Positions 63,120 through 64,000 of a stretch of 64,000 bases of DNA are shown in pieces; within the stretch, counting starts at the first letter, position 1, and each line of letters opens with the position of its first letter. Made by a program: the position numbers and the translations under genes. Source of the DNA: Owenia fusiformis (taxonomy: Eukaryota; Annelida; Polychaeta; Sabellida; Oweniidae); the NCBI GenBank assembly GCA_903813345.2, contig CAIIXF020000004.1:19996477-20060476 (forward strand). The letters are read 5' to 3'. The notes below the pieces were generated by a model that saw nothing but the letters and a program-made list of their open reading frames with translations, searched no databases and was not told the DNA's origin.

Positions 63120-64000
63120 GTAAGGTCAAGGTCATAAGCCGTCTGCTGTTTTTGGGGTCATGAGAAAATCTAAATGTAAAACTGTAAAAACGCAACAATA
63201 ATGAAAATTAAAAGTTCTAATGGCCTTTGCGCTAGCGAATAAAATTGTTAATAGCAAGAGTAACCTGAATATATAATGAATAATTACATGTATATATGTT
63301 TTATTCAGAGACTGGGTCAAATCATCATCTTCCATTAAAAAGATGTTTGTATGAAAAATTGTATTGTGATTTCTTGTATTCCTTGGGTTTATATTCAGTA
63401 TATTCTTCATATACTTCACTGAGGTTCATGTGGCACAAATCAACAGTGAAGGTTTCAGTTTTAGAGGGAGGTTGGTGTGTAAGCCGCGCCTAGCAAATAT
63501 TAATTACCACATATTTTGATGGTTGGTGATGTGTTGACCCTGATCAATACATGTATCTAATAAATGTATGACTGAGATCCCATCAGAGTATCAATAATAG
63601 CTAAAAACTACCATTTAATTGGAAAGATTGGGAACTAAAAGGAAACCAAGAGTATTGGAGATTTACATTCACCTCCTTTATGGGTTTTCTTTGAACAAAA
63701 TGAATTCAGCTTTTGGCATTATATTTGGCAAATATTGTACTTTGATGTGATTCTGTATATGTGCTATTAGGCATCTTATATAAATATTGTTGTAGCGATG
63801 TGCGGTACATGTTGCTTTCCTTGCGATATCATGCAGAATTTCTCGGATTAATATTTGGGATGCTGCTAAACAAAAGGGGGTCACCTAACAAAAATATCCA
63901 TTTTTATGTATCAAAATCAAGGATTTAAGAATTGAAATTTAGTAATCCAGTAATTTAGTATTTATATAATTGGTATTTAGTAGTTATATGGTCACTGATG
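63120..64000. other. Start of UNC80 intron 34, nothing recognised
   Basis: 881 bp after the GTAAGG donor. The next expected UNC80 block is not present, so the intron extends past the window. Confidence 0.6.

Overview
This is nuclear DNA from an invertebrate bilaterian animal. It is AT-rich, with long introns, GT-AG splice sites, MITE-type transposon remnants and many minisatellites. A FoxQ2-type fork-head gene and a TRIM-NHL gene fit a marine lophotrochozoan (brachiopod, phoronid, mollusc or annelid-like), but an ambulacrarian or amphioxus cannot be excluded. Gene identities come from residue-level comparison with remembered human proteins; no search was run.

Layout. (1) 110-3316, minus strand: the first five coding exons of mitochondrial intermediate peptidase (MIPEP). 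The gene runs off the left edge before its catalytic domain. (2) 3317-4380: a divergent intergenic region of about 1.06 kb. (3) 4381-63119, plus strand: 34 coding exons of UNC80, the large scaffold of the neuronal NALCN sodium-leak channel. They join without a frame break into 6,810 nt (2,270 codons). The C-terminal part lies beyond the right edge. (4) Two genes are nested in UNC80 introns. A six-exon TRIM-NHL ubiquitin-ligase gene lies antisense in the 15.1-kb intron 23 (33420-40889, 750 aa). A two-exon FoxQ2-like transcription factor lies in sense orientation in intron 30 (59277-60758, 420 aa).

The most unusual property is a recurring one: tandem arrays whose repeat unit straddles an exon-intron boundary, so that a splice site and the neighbouring coding bases are amplified. 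This is seen at MIPEP exon 4 (acceptor, 16 decoys), UNC80 exon 5 (donor, about 29 copies in an 88-bp array), UNC80 exon 24 (acceptor, 4 decoys) and TRIM exon 2 (acceptor, 26 decoys). Lesser decayed copies lie beside UNC80 exons 4 and 14. In the acceptor arrays the functional exon is always the last copy in the direction of transcription. In the UNC80 exon-5 array each unit looks like a 45-nt pseudo-exon that would keep the reading frame open. Two arrays show higher-order repeat structure (11 x 88 bp and 19 x 89 bp).

Other features are a duplicated UNC80 exon pair (17/18), a candidate 21-nt in-frame microexon, a cluster of 14 TGCATG (RBFOX-type) motifs in intron 27, a TTAA-targeting MITE family with both filled and empty sites in the window, several other TIR elements, and purely intronic minisatellites.
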